From Novosphingobium sp. JCM 18896 (lineage in GTDB: Bacteria > Pseudomonadota > Alphaproteobacteria > Sphingomonadales > Sphingomonadaceae), in the NCBI RefSeq assembly GCF_025938095.1, contig NZ_JAPCZF010000014.1, forward strand, positions 1 through 62,630: a DNA stretch of 62,630 nt, given 5' to 3'. A program made the translations under genes and the position numbers. This document shows positions 1-8,323 of the stretch, one piece after another. A model generated the notes under the pieces. That model was not told the origin of the DNA. It saw only the letters and a list, made by a program, of their open reading frames with translations, and did not search any database. Numbering within the stretch: the stretch's first letter is position 1; each line of letters starts with the position of its first letter.

Positions 1-616
1 CGACAAAGCCGCGCCTTGCCCGCTCGACCAGGTGAACCGGCAGTTTCATGCGCCGGCGCCGAACATGCTTTGGGTCTCGGACTTCACCTACGTCGCGACG
101 TGGGCTGGGTTTGTCTACGTGGCCTTCGTGATCGACGTCTATGCCCGCTATATCGTGGGCTGGCGGGTGAGCAGGACGGCGCATGCCAGCTTCGTGCTGG
201 ATGCCCTCGAGCAGGCCATCCATGATCGGCGGCCTGTCCATCGCGGCGGCCTTATCCACCACAGCGACCGCGGCAGCCAATACGTCTCGATCAAGTATAC
301 TGAGCGCCTTGCCGAAGCTGGGATCGAGCCATCGGTGGGCAGCGTAGGCGACAGCTACGACAACGCTTTGGCCGAGACGATCAACGGCCTCTACAAGGCC
401 GAGGTGATCCACAGGCGAGGCCCCTGGCGATCCTTCGAGGCCGTTGAATATGCCACGCTCGAATGGGTGGACTGGTTCAACAACCGCCGGCTCCTCGCTC
501 CCATTGGCAATATACCACCCGCCGAAGCGGAGGAGCGCTACTACGCCATGCTGGACGATACCCCCATCGCCGCATAATTTAAGCCGAATGGCCTCCGGCA
601 AGCCCGGGGCGGTTCA
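1..616 (+). mobile_element. IS3-family insertion sequence, right part (left part outside window)
   Basis: This is the 3' portion of an IS3-family element. It contains the end of orfB and finishes in a GC-rich terminal repeat whose inward reading begins TGAACCGCCCCGGGC (positions 616 back to about 602). The element lies directly against the tniQ gene, so the last roughly 25 codons read as tniQ belong to this IS. The left terminus and target duplication are outside the window, so the original tniQ 3' end should lie beyond it. Confidence 0.8.
2..577 (+). CDS. IS3-family transposase OrfB (integrase core), 5'-partial
   Basis: The reading frame is open from the first bases of the window and contains the retroviral-integrase-like (rve) catalytic core of an IS3-family OrfB. 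The three acidic residues are visible: Asp in VSDFTYV, Asp in HHSDRGSQY, and Glu in LAETINGLYKAE, followed by the usual C-terminal WFNNRRL segment. In the family OrfB is fused to OrfA by programmed frameshifting and catalyses copy-out/paste-in transposition. The N-terminal part is missing only because the window starts inside the gene. The product is unrelated in sequence to the second IS3 element near 15 kb, so these are two different insertions. Confidence 0.9.
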   Translation, partial: DKAAPCPLDQVNRQFHAPAPNMLWVSDFTYVATWAGFVYVAFVIDVYARYIVGWRVSRTAHASFVLDALEQAIHDRRPVHRGGLIHHSDRGSQYVSIKYTERLAEAGIEPSVGSVGDSYDNALAETINGLYKAEVIHRRGPWRSFEAVEYATLEWVDWFNNRRLLAPIGNIPPAEAEERYYAMLDDTPIAA

Positions 617-1917
617 GACCGTAGGTTCCGGATAAAATCTTCGGCTTTCGATCTGCGTAGAACAACACTCCCGTAGAGCGCATCGATCGCCGAGTTTTGG
701 CGGCGCTCCAGGTGCCCACCGTCGATCAGTTCATCAACTGCGTGAAGCGAAAGCCCCGTGATGTGCATGAACTCCTGGACTGGCATGCGATCGGCCAGAT
801 CCATGCGCGTCTGCTCGCACGAGCTCATGGTCAGCAGCGCGCGGGACGTCCGACCGCGTGTGACAGACTCCGCCTGGACGATGCCGGCTCGGCGCAGAAC
901 AATGACTTCGCTAGGTGCAAGCCCCAGGTGCTCGCCTGCTTGGCGAACCGAAAGCCCGTTGATTCTACGTAGATCTGCCTTCAGTTCCGCCTTCGTGCCA
1001 AGAGCGCATCCCCGGTCCCTGGCAAGATCATGGAGAAGCAGAGACCTGACAGCAGGCAGGGTAGTGCCCTGCTGCGCAAAGCGGCGCAGGCGACTGGAAA
1101 GAGTTGGGCCAATCCCGTTGCTGCGCGCGTTGTCGGCCTCGAGTTCGGCGATCACACTGCCCGGCCAGCCCATTATCACCTCTACCGCCGGGCCGATCGC
1201 CTCGATACGGCTCATGCCTGGATTGAGCGCATCCGCGAGGCCGAGGACAAGTTCAAAGACCTCGCCCTGGCTGAGAACCTGCAGTTTTTCCGGCAATCGG
1301 CTCGCGGCTTCCACCTGTCGTTCCGCTAGCGGATGCACGAGCCCCGTCCAGAACGTCAGCGCCTCGTGGAGGTGCTCTGGTATCCTGGCCGTTTCGTAGT
1401 GTCGTTGGTCCGCGCCGCAGTGGTGGCAGTGGGAAACGTGATCGAGATTTGGCCAAGTCAGAGGCTTGCCGCAAGCAAGGCAGCGATCTGTGAGCGCAGT
1501 CCACGTTTCCGGGCAGAAGCCGATGGCCTCGACCAAGGCAAGCGCGCGAACGTGGTTGCTGTTGCGCATCGCGGCCGGGGATAAACGCCGCCGGCTGGCC
1601 AGAAGGTGAGATCGTCGCAGCGTCACCTCATTGAAGGAAACGAATTTCAGCCGTCGCGGCGAGGCATGCACGCGTTGATAGGTCAACGCCGCGAAATCCT
1701 CAGACGGCTGCGACAGGAGGTGGGCAAGCCGATCGCTGTCATGCCTTTCGACAAACGGTACCCGCTCAAGACTGGGCGGGCACCCTGCGAGCTCAAGCAA
1801 CCCCGCCGGGTGGGCGCAGTACTGGCTTGCACACTCACTGACGTAGCCCATCAAAGCCTCGTCCGGCAGCGGGCCGCGAAATTGCATGGGGAGTTGGGCT
1901 AACACGGCCGCCTCCAT
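541..1917 (-). CDS. tniQ: TniQ-family transposition target-selection protein, C-terminus replaced by IS sequence
   Basis: TniQ/TnsD-type protein of a Tn7-like transposon, which in the family bridges the target DNA and the TnsC ATPase. The N-terminal half carries the typical start (QLPMQFRGPLPDEALMGYV) and a zinc-binding pair CLACG...CHHCG near residues 165-185; a C-terminal HTH-like segment (LSVRQAGEHLGLAPSEV) follows. The ATG at 1917 overlaps the tnsC stop as ATGA, which favours translational coupling; an in-frame ATG at 1965 is the alternative. The codons below position 617 lie in the adjacent IS3 element, so about 25 residues at the C-terminus are foreign and the native end is lost. Whether the protein still works is unknown. 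At about 458 residues it is between short TniQ and TnsD in size. Confidence 0.88.
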   Translation of the reverse strand: MEAAVLAQLPMQFRGPLPDEALMGYVSECASQYCAHPAGLLELAGCPPSLERVPFVERHDSDRLAHLLSQPSEDFAALTYQRVHASPRRLKFVSFNEVTLRRSHLLASRRRLSPAAMRNSNHVRALALVEAIGFCPETWTALTDRCLACGKPLTWPNLDHVSHCHHCGADQRHYETARIPEHLHEALTFWTGLVHPLAERQVEAASRLPEKLQVLSQGEVFELVLGLADALNPGMSRIEAIGPAVEVIMGWPGSVIAELEADNARSNGIGPTLSSRLRRFAQQGTTLPAVRSLLLHDLARDRGCALGTKAELKADLRRINGLSVRQAGEHLGLAPSEVIVLRRAGIVQAESVTRGRTSRALLTMSSCEQTRMDLADRMPVQEFMHITGLSLHAVDELIDGGHLERRQNSAIDALYGSVVLRRSKAEDFIRNLRSEPPRACRRPFGLNYAAMGVSSSMA

Positions 1918-2804
1918 CAGGGCGCGAGGGGGTTGGTTTTCACAAACCCCATCGGTATTGCCCAACGCGCGATCGCTTCCGAAATGTGCTCGGCCCCGAT
2001 TTTCGCGGCACTCTGCGACAGCGCAATGCGCAGCGCTTCGCGAATGATGTTGCAGGCCGTGCCAAGGACCCCGCCACTAGCTGCGCACAGCGCCGCTGGC
2101 AGAACACCCTTGTCCAGGTTCGCCTTTTTTTCGACAACGCCATTGGCGACCATTATCTTGTCCAGCTGCCCGAAGAACACGGCTGCATATCCAAGGTCAA
2201 TTGGATTGGCCGGATCCAGCTTGGGAAGCGTCGCAGGGCACAGCATTCGGTTTCGAAGCTGAGCGTTCGAGAACAGGGCTGCCGCACTCTCATCTCCGGC
2301 AAAGACGATTGGCGCCACACCTTCATTCAGCATTCGCTTGAACGCTTCTGACACGCGCCACGCAACGTTCTGAGTATTGTACTTCAGGATATGTGCGGTC
2401 TCATCGATGATGATGAGCTCCACGCCCCGCTCTTGGAGAATGCCGCACATACGCCGAAACCGCTGCCCTTCATCCTTGACCCGCGCCAGGGGATCTCCCA
2501 GCTCGAAGCGCATTTGGTCGTACATCTGGTTGGGCGTGGTCGCCGTAGCCAGCTCCATGTAAAATACAGGTACTTTGCCGGCGCCGACCGCCGCGTTGGC
2601 CTTGTCGGCGTACATCTTGAGAACCGTAGATTTTCCGGAGTAGCTCGGGGCCAGGAGCTGTAATCCACGTTGCGGCTGCCCGGCCGTGAGCCGGCCGATA
2701 TTGCGCATGTTGTCGAGGACGCCATGAATGGCCGCCTCTCGGGGGTTTGGCACGTGCAGGAGCTCAAACTGAGCGACCTTGCTTTCGACGACGCTGCTTT
2801 CCAT
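1917..2804 (-). CDS. tnsC: Tn7-like transposition AAA+ ATPase TnsC/TniB
   Basis: AAA+ ATPase that in Tn7-like elements links target selection (TniQ) to the TnsB transposase. The Walker A motif is APSYSGKST (about residues 52-60) and Walker B is ELIIIDETAH (about 129-138), in a protein of about 295 residues, the usual size for TniB/TnsC. The start at 2804 was chosen because GAGGAG precedes it at good spacing, inside the end of tnsB; an upstream in-frame start (2861) would overlap tnsB by about 45 bases. The stop overlaps the tniQ start. Gene order tnsA-tnsB-tnsC-tniQ is that of a TnsA-containing Tn7-like module rather than a Tn5053-type one. Confidence 0.92.
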   Translation of the reverse strand: MESSVVESKVAQFELLHVPNPREAAIHGVLDNMRNIGRLTAGQPQRGLQLLAPSYSGKSTVLKMYADKANAAVGAGKVPVFYMELATATTPNQMYDQMRFELGDPLARVKDEGQRFRRMCGILQERGVELIIIDETAHILKYNTQNVAWRVSEAFKRMLNEGVAPIVFAGDESAAALFSNAQLRNRMLCPATLPKLDPANPIDLGYAAVFFGQLDKIMVANGVVEKKANLDKGVLPAALCAASGGVLGTACNIIREALRIALSQSAAKIGAEHISEAIARWAIPMGFVKTNPLAP

Positions 2805-2814
2805 GGCCGCCTCC

Positions 2815-5010
2815 TCAGTTTGCCGCCCAGGATGACGCGGCGGCGGCCAGCATGTCCTCACTCATCGCCACCAGTGGCGTGCGCGTAGAGCTTTGCTTTC
2901 GCGCGACAGGAGGGCGTCGACGTGCATTCGCTTTGCGCGCCGTCTTGCCGCGCTGCGGAGAATGCTGGGGTACGCCACGATCGGCACGTTCCGTGGCAGC
3001 TGGTGCAACCTCGATCTCGATGACCCTGAGATCGTCATCCACATCGGCTGCAATCATCGGGCTCTCCGAGGATCTGTCTGCGAGGAAGGCATCTTCGAGC
3101 CGCTTTTGATGCCGCTTCGCTTTCAGCGTGATTTCCGGGCACGCCTCTTCGATGCTCTGCGCGAGGGCCAGCCTCATGCCGCGTCGGCTCTCTGTCGAGC
3201 AGAAGCTGTTTCCGCGCGCCACAGCGAATTTGCGGATCTCTTTGTGCTGCCAGAGCGACGTCCCATCGGCATAAGAGGGATCGGTGCATTTCAGCTCGTA
3301 ATACTGCTTGTCGTGCTGATTGAAGACGTAGATCGAACCGATGTTCTCAGGGTTCACCTTGATCTTCACCTCGCACGTTACAGAACCTTTGCGCTTGCCG
3401 CGCTTGGTACGCTCCTGGGCGGCCATAGCGTCAAGAAGGATAGGCACGTTCTTCTCACAGCAATACTGGAGATTAAAAAGTCGCACTCCACTCCGATCGA
3501 GCGTGCGCATGAACACCATGCCCGCCATGTGATCGAGCACGGAGGGGTCTGCGAGAGTACGAACGCGGCTGCCTTGGTCGATCCAGAACTGGATCGGCGA
3601 AATCCCGAGCGAACTGTGGATTTGGTAGTGGTAGACGTTGATGGCTTCCTCAAGCAGCATCTCGAGCTCTTCGATGGTCAGGACGGCTGTGTCCGCAGGG
3701 TCATACCCCATCTCGCGCATCAGAGAGGCCGGCAGCGGCACGCTCCCAGGGAGGCGATGGAACAATAGCTTATTGATCGTCCTGAACAGGCGTTCGATTA
3801 TCCCTTTCGCCTGTGGTTCGCCTGCACCCGCATAGACGACCTCGACGCCCAAATCGGCCAGGGCATCTCGGTGACTGACACCGATCGTCTCGATCGCACG
3901 GTCATAAACCAGGGTCGATACGAGCCCATAAATCGCGGCCCCGTCGGGCCGGTCAGGAAACCTTTTGCGGAGATGGTATTTCGGACGAACTGCCCGTTTT
4001 AGCAGCTGGGAAGCGGTGTGGAGCGACGGCTTCTCGAAAGTGATGTAATGGGCAAGGATGCAGCGTGAGGCGACATCCACCATGATCGCCAGGATGGGCC
4101 GGCCAAGCAGGGCTCGATGCTTCGCGCTGAGGACGACCATATTGTCCACGACCGTATGATCGACGATACCGGTATCTAGAATTTGGGTGGCATTCAATCG
4201 TCGATCGAAGGGCGTGCGGTACTTCGTCCGGAAGGCCTTGTCGCCAAACTTCTGCTTGTAAAGTTCAGCCGTTTCCGACTTGCGGATTCGCTGGCGAATG
4301 GTCTCGGCAGAAGGTCTTTTGAGCTGGTCGTCAGCCCGCGCAGCCCGGTTGTGGCCATCGACAAAGTCTTGAACTTCATCGATCACCTGCCCCTCCGTCA
4401 TGTCCCGGTTCAGCCAAAAGCGGTCACGAGACTCCGAGAGCTTTGCTTCTGTACGCGGATCGAACGAGCGCCTCCGCGGCACACGGCCTGACATGTTGAC
4501 CATCACTGCCAGTGGGCGATCACCGGCAGTACCACGGCCTGCCAGCCACCGCCTTATCGTCGACGGATGCGGCACCTTTTCGAGACCCGCGGCGAGGAGT
4601 TCGCTGCAAAGCTCCTCTCCGAACGCCCTCAAGGCGGAGTCCGATTTCTTCACGGGGTTCTCGTCATACCGACGCAGGATGAGCTGACGCGCCACGGCCT
4701 CTCTATCGAGGCGCTGGATCTCGGCTAGATCCACATCGACAGGCCTGCTCACGGGCTTGCGGCCCTGATCCATGAAAATCGGCTTCATACGCCCAGTGGA
4801 AAGCAGGAATTCGAGATCGCGCGGCAGCGGTAGACGCTGCTCTCCCGTTTCAGGATCGGTGAACAGGTATGGCGTACCCAGGTTGGAGTCCATGAAGTTA
4901 TAGGCACCGCTTCCCGGCATAACCGAGTAAAATGCGTGCATTTGCTCATCCAAGATGACGGGTGCGCTCGTGGTGAAGTCCATCTGCGTGAAGAATTCGG
5001 CCTTAGTCAT
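2815..5010 (-). CDS. tnsB: Tn7-like DDE transposase TnsB/TniA
   Basis: 731-residue transposase that binds the element ends and joins 3' ends to the target. The RNase H-fold core contains all three catalytic acids: Asp284 in GIVDHTVVD, Asp370 in LVYDRAIETIG, and Glu406 in KGIIERLF. The region before the core contains DNA-binding HTH segments (for example HPSTIRRWLAGRG near 150). The core is followed by a Mu-type beta-barrel region and a basic, Pro/Arg-rich tail, the part that in TnsB contacts TnsC. It overlaps tnsA by 8 bases. It appears intact, unlike the divergent TnsB-like gene at 6.1 kb, to which it is visibly homologous (VDHT...SR.ILAH). Confidence 0.93.
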   Translation of the reverse strand: MTKAEFFTQMDFTTSAPVILDEQMHAFYSVMPGSGAYNFMDSNLGTPYLFTDPETGEQRLPLPRDLEFLLSTGRMKPIFMDQGRKPVSRPVDVDLAEIQRLDREAVARQLILRRYDENPVKKSDSALRAFGEELCSELLAAGLEKVPHPSTIRRWLAGRGTAGDRPLAVMVNMSGRVPRRRSFDPRTEAKLSESRDRFWLNRDMTEGQVIDEVQDFVDGHNRAARADDQLKRPSAETIRQRIRKSETAELYKQKFGDKAFRTKYRTPFDRRLNATQILDTGIVDHTVVDNMVVLSAKHRALLGRPILAIMVDVASRCILAHYITFEKPSLHTASQLLKRAVRPKYHLRKRFPDRPDGAAIYGLVSTLVYDRAIETIGVSHRDALADLGVEVVYAGAGEPQAKGIIERLFRTINKLLFHRLPGSVPLPASLMREMGYDPADTAVLTIEELEMLLEEAINVYHYQIHSSLGISPIQFWIDQGSRVRTLADPSVLDHMAGMVFMRTLDRSGVRLFNLQYCCEKNVPILLDAMAAQERTKRGKRKGSVTCEVKIKVNPENIGSIYVFNQHDKQYYELKCTDPSYADGTSLWQHKEIRKFAVARGNSFCSTESRRGMRLALAQSIEEACPEITLKAKRHQKRLEDAFLADRSSESPMIAADVDDDLRVIEIEVAPAATERADRGVPQHSPQRGKTARKANARRRPPVARKQSSTRTPLVAMSEDMLAAAASSWAAN

Positions 5011-5824
5011 TAGGCTTCTCCCAGAAATTGAGGATCTTCATTCCGGCGGCTCGCGGTGCCACCAGATAGACGGGAGAAACTGGACTGATCCGTCTCTTCA
5101 TATTGAAGCGCACGAGCCGGCGGACGGCCATCGCTAGGATCATGGATTCGGCAGTTTCGGCAGGAATATTCACGGCCCGAGACAAGCGCTCAATGAGCGA
5201 GCAGAGCAGCATCACGTTGCCGCCCTCCGTCAGGGCGTCTCGAACGATGATCTCGTGAACATGATCGAACCGGACGAACTGGTTTCGAAATAGCGACTGC
5301 TGATTGATCAACTCCTCGGCGTTGCTGGTCATCATGCTTGTCGTTTTCAGCTGAAATTGCCAGCCCAATGCCCGATAAATCTCAAGCGGAATCACATTCT
5401 TCTGCTCGTGAGACCGATCATATACGTTGGGGTGGATATGCTTACCCTCGTAGATCCAGATTTGATGATCGATTTCAGCAATGGCGTCAGGAAAACGGAC
5501 CTGCGGCTTTCCATTCTCGCGCCATCGGATCGCGCAAGGCTGCACCAAGAAACCCTGACAGTTAAACTGGTAGTCAAGGTGACGGACGAGCGCGCGCTCG
5601 CCGACCGACGACCACGGCATGCCGCGTCCCATCTTCACGCTCGGATGCACTCCCGAGACAATCCTGCCACCGTGGGTGATGACATGCCGCACAGGCAGGC
5701 CGTCAGGATGAAACTCTACATCGACGCGACCCACACACGGGTGCTGGATGCTTATCTTCTGTTGCAGGATTGGATCCGACGCTGAGCCTCCTGCCTGGAA
5801 TGCCGAGTTGGGAATATACTTCAT
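5003..5824 (-). CDS. tnsA: TnsA-like endonuclease of Tn7-like transposon
   Basis: 273-residue protein with a PD-(D/E)xK nuclease signature as in Tn7 TnsA: Glu76 in SVGERAL, Asp113 in RFPDAIAEI, and Glu126-x-Lys128 in IYEGKHI. In Tn7, TnsA cuts the 5' strands at the transposon ends so that the element leaves the donor cleanly (cut-and-paste). It heads the operon, with its stop inside the tnsB start, as in Tn7. A C-terminal region (HEIIVRDALTEGGNVMLLC...) resembles the winged-helix C-terminal domain of TnsA in position. Family assignment rests on motif and context, since the sequence is divergent. Confidence 0.82.
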   Translation of the reverse strand: MKYIPNSAFQAGGSASDPILQQKISIQHPCVGRVDVEFHPDGLPVRHVITHGGRIVSGVHPSVKMGRGMPWSSVGERALVRHLDYQFNCQGFLVQPCAIRWRENGKPQVRFPDAIAEIDHQIWIYEGKHIHPNVYDRSHEQKNVIPLEIYRALGWQFQLKTTSMMTSNAEELINQQSLFRNQFVRFDHVHEIIVRDALTEGGNVMLLCSLIERLSRAVNIPAETAESMILAMAVRRLVRFNMKRRISPVSPVYLVAPRAAGMKILNFWEKPND

Positions 5825-5855
5825 TTGAGTACCTCGCTGCGTGTGGCGGCGGCGC

Positions 5856-6050
5856 TAAATGGAGAAATTTTTCGACATGGCAATGGGTGTTAATCGAAAA
5901 TAATCGGAATTTGATCTAAAAATTTCGGACGTTAACTAATTATAAACCATCTAACTCGATGGCGATGCTGTGTTTTCGTGGAAAGTGCAGGCGTCGGATC
6001 TTTTTTTCGCTTGGCACCTTTTTTCGAGATGATTTGCAGATTTCGGACAC
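5856..6050 (-). repeat. Three spaced GTC(C)GAAA-type repeats: candidate TnsB-binding end or divergent operators
   Basis: This AT-rich 300-bp gap separates tnsA from the divergent gene. Reading on the minus strand, three similar blocks occur: TGTCCGAAATCTGCAAATCA (from 6050), CGTCCGAAATTTTTAGATCA (from about 5934) and TGTCGAAAAATTTCTCCATT (from about 5879). Tn7-like ends begin with TGT and carry several TnsB sites, and tnsA normally starts next to the right end, so 6050 is a plausible terminus. The same sites could instead be operators of the divergent promoters. The other end is not visible in the window. Confidence 0.4.
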
Positions 6051-6139
6051 TATATGGAGCGCGCTCGACCGCTCTTGCCCTTGTGAGATCCCTCACGAGG
6101 AGGCGATTCGACAGGTTATGACTCATAGGTGTGGGAACG

Positions 6140-7363
6140 ATGGCGGCACTTGCCAGCCTCGAAGAGATTTGGCCCGGGCAGTTGCCGGAGGCGGAGCGAC
6201 TGATATTTGTCCAACTGACCGAAGAGCGTCAGATTCTGGCGCTCGAACGGCTCCGAGCGGTTATGGATGTGGAAAACGGCTGCGAGGCGGCGGCCGACTT
6301 GATGGCGCGCCTCTCACTGGGCCGATCACAAGTCTACAAGCTGTTGCAGGATTGGAGGAGCAGTCGCAGCCTCGCGTCTTTGGTGCCTCATGCGGGTCCT
6401 TCAAAGATTCGGGCTTCGCGCCTCAACGAGCGCGTCATTCAACTGGTACGCCAAGTCGTACGAGAGCACGTGGGGAGGCAGTCGCCTGAATCGGAAACGA
6501 CGGTAATACGCGATGTGCAAGCACGAGCAGCGCAAGAAGACCTGCCGGTGCCCGCGGACGCGACGCTCCGCCGTTTGATCGCGATCTGGACCCTGAATGA
6601 TCCCAAACTTTCGCTGTCCCCGTTATCCCGAGGACAAAAGGGTGCGTTGCGCCCCTCGGAGGCGACGACTGAGGACGATGAAACAAAGGAACTGTTGTTC
6701 CCTGACGTTTTTGGCGGCCGCCTGCTTGTCGACCACACGACGCCCGATTTGATCGTGGCGACCAATGCCCCCTTCAAGCCAACTGCAAGTTTCGTTGTTG
6801 ACGATGCCAGCCGCCTCATCCTCGCCCACCGCCTCATCGATCGCATTCCCGAACCCGAGGATTTTCTGACCATTCTTGCGTTCGCGTCCGATGGATATCG
6901 ACGGCTCCGCTCCAAGGGCATTCTGGCAGTACACGGGCTGCACCCCGTGTTGACGATGCGCAACGGCCTCTCCGCCCAGTGGAATCAGCTTCGCGCAGTA
7001 GCGCAACGCTCCCGCTTCAAGTTCGATATCCGCCGAGCCCCGCAGCCCGTGTTCGGTCACGTCCTGCGACGCAGCATGATAAGGGAGATCGGCGGAATTG
7101 CGCTTTTACCTGGCCTCACCAAAGAGGAGCCGGTCTGTCGGCTGCGTAACAACGACGTAAGAACGCCTCGCGTCAGTTGGCCCGACGCAATGCTGATGCT
7201 GGACAACGCCGTCATGGAGCACAACCGCCAGCGTTTGCGGGTGGTTTCGATGGAGGCCCTGTCGGGGACGGCGCGGAACTCGAACCTTCGTCTCAATACC
7301 GAGCGTCGCGACTGGCTCGAATTTGGATTAGCGGAATTTCGGGACGCCTGGGCCAGCCACTAA
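6140..7363 (+). CDS. TnsB/TniA-like protein with degenerate DDE active site
   Basis: 407-residue protein, about half the length of TnsB. Residues about 20-85 form an HTH region (AADLMARLSLGRSQVYKLL). Residues about 195-320 resemble the TnsB RNase H core, with LLVDHTTPD and VDDASRLILAH matching the neighbouring TnsB. The first catalytic Asp is kept (Asp198), but the second acidic position reads LTMRNG (271-276, Arg274 in place of Asp). The final GxxER-type motif reads GHVLRR (306-311, Leu309 in place of Glu). It should therefore be unable to catalyse strand transfer. It is transcribed away from tnsA across a shared 300-bp regulatory gap. It could be a repressor, end-binding or target-binding accessory factor; this role is inference. 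GTG at 6131 is an alternative start. Confidence 0.75.
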   Translation: MAALASLEEIWPGQLPEAERLIFVQLTEERQILALERLRAVMDVENGCEAAADLMARLSLGRSQVYKLLQDWRSSRSLASLVPHAGPSKIRASRLNERVIQLVRQVVREHVGRQSPESETTVIRDVQARAAQEDLPVPADATLRRLIAIWTLNDPKLSLSPLSRGQKGALRPSEATTEDDETKELLFPDVFGGRLLVDHTTPDLIVATNAPFKPTASFVVDDASRLILAHRLIDRIPEPEDFLTILAFASDGYRRLRSKGILAVHGLHPVLTMRNGLSAQWNQLRAVAQRSRFKFDIRRAPQPVFGHVLRRSMIREIGGIALLPGLTKEEPVCRLRNNDVRTPRVSWPDAMLMLDNAVMEHNRQRLRVVSMEALSGTARNSNLRLNTERRDWLEFGLAEFRDAWASH

Positions 7364-7731
7364 CTTGGCGCAACGGCATACCAACGACGCCGAACGCTTT
7401 TGGCCGTGCCGCTTGCACGGCTACGATGAAGAGCGCCCCTGACGGTCTGAGCCACTATCGGTTGTTTCTTCGATAGGATGTGTACGATCTCCTCGACGGT
7501 CGTGCCATTCTCACCTGAGATCTGCAGCAGTCGCCTAACCTCCCGTGCCACGGGTATCCGTTTTGCTCCGCTCGAGAGCGGCTCGATTTGCGCGCTTGAC
7601 CGGAAAACGGCGCTAGCGACGGCATGATCGTTCAGCGTAATCATTTGGTCTATCGTATTCGAAAGTTCCGTTATCTTCGCCTTGATTTCAGCCAGCGACA
7701 ATGCATTCAGTTTACAAAGTCCAATGTCCAT
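7360..7731 (-). CDS. Small hypothetical protein with winged-helix-like C-terminal half
   Basis: 123-residue basic protein, not recognised as a named family. The N-terminal half is a predicted helix (LSLAEIKAKITELSNTIDQM). The C-terminal half (TTVEEIVHILSKKQPIVAQT followed by an Arg-rich RRRWYAV strand) has the pattern of a winged helix such as those used for DNA binding. AAAGGAAAA precedes the ATG. The gene converges tail to tail on the degenerate TnsB-like gene, with stops overlapping by 3 bases, suggesting they belong to one module. A regulator of the mobile element is possible, but nothing else supports it. Confidence 0.6.
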   Translation of the reverse strand: MDIGLCKLNALSLAEIKAKITELSNTIDQMITLNDHAVASAVFRSSAQIEPLSSGAKRIPVAREVRRLLQISGENGTTVEEIVHILSKKQPIVAQTVRGALHRSRASGTAKSVRRRWYAVAPS

Positions 7732-8037
7732 TGAATTTTCCTTTCAATTCAAACATATGATTCATTCCGTTCCGGCTTTTCGATCCCCACCCTTTGGAAC
7801 AGCGTTGACACGCTGACGCTGGGCCGGCGCATGCGACCACCTCCCCGACAGTGGAGATTTTTTTGTTCAGCGAGCGAGCGGGCAAAGCCGATGACAGTAC
7901 GCGCTTCTCTTGCATCCAATGTCGAACGAACGGTGCTTGCCAACCTCGGTGCAAGAGGCTCACGCTGCGATCGTCGTCATAGGCGAGGCAACCAATGGCG
8001 CTGACTTGAAGCCCTTTTGGCCATTGAAAGGGAAATC

Positions 8038-8265
8038 ATGCTGACAATGAACCCTAAATTGCTCTTGCTTGCCGTCGGCGGCGCGGCCCTAGCGCCGGTT
8101 CACGCCGCGCACGCCACTGAAACCATCACGTACACCTATGACGTGCATGGACGTGTAGTCGGCGTTGTGCATTCGGGGACGGTGAACAACGGCGTAAATG
8201 TGTCTTACAGCTACGACGCCGCAGATAACCGGACAGCTGTGGTCACCTCAGGGTCCGCGAACTGA
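8038..8265 (+). CDS. Small secreted YD-repeat protein
   Basis: 75-residue protein starting at the ATG behind AAAGGGA, with a signal peptide (LLLLAVGGAALAPVHAAHA) and then two tyrosine-aspartate (YD) repeat units, TYTYDVHGRV and VSYSYDAADNR. YD repeats form the beta-shell of RHS/teneurin proteins. This one is too short to form a shell. It lies about 60 bases ahead of the large RHS gene in the same direction, so it may be co-transcribed; it may also be a leftover 3' end of an older RHS gene. Function unknown. Confidence 0.6.
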   Translation: MLTMNPKLLLLAVGGAALAPVHAAHATETITYTYDVHGRVVGVVHSGTVNNGVNVSYSYDAADNRTAVVTSGSAN

Positions 8266-8323
8266 CCGAGGCAATACGCCACCAACTGACGCCGGCGTAA
8301 ATCTAGCACTGACAGGGGTTTTT

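Noticed and set aside
541..7731. CRISPR-associated transposon
   Set aside because: The module has TnsA, TnsB, TnsC and TniQ, but no cas12k, Cascade genes or CRISPR array are in the window, so a CAST assignment has no support.
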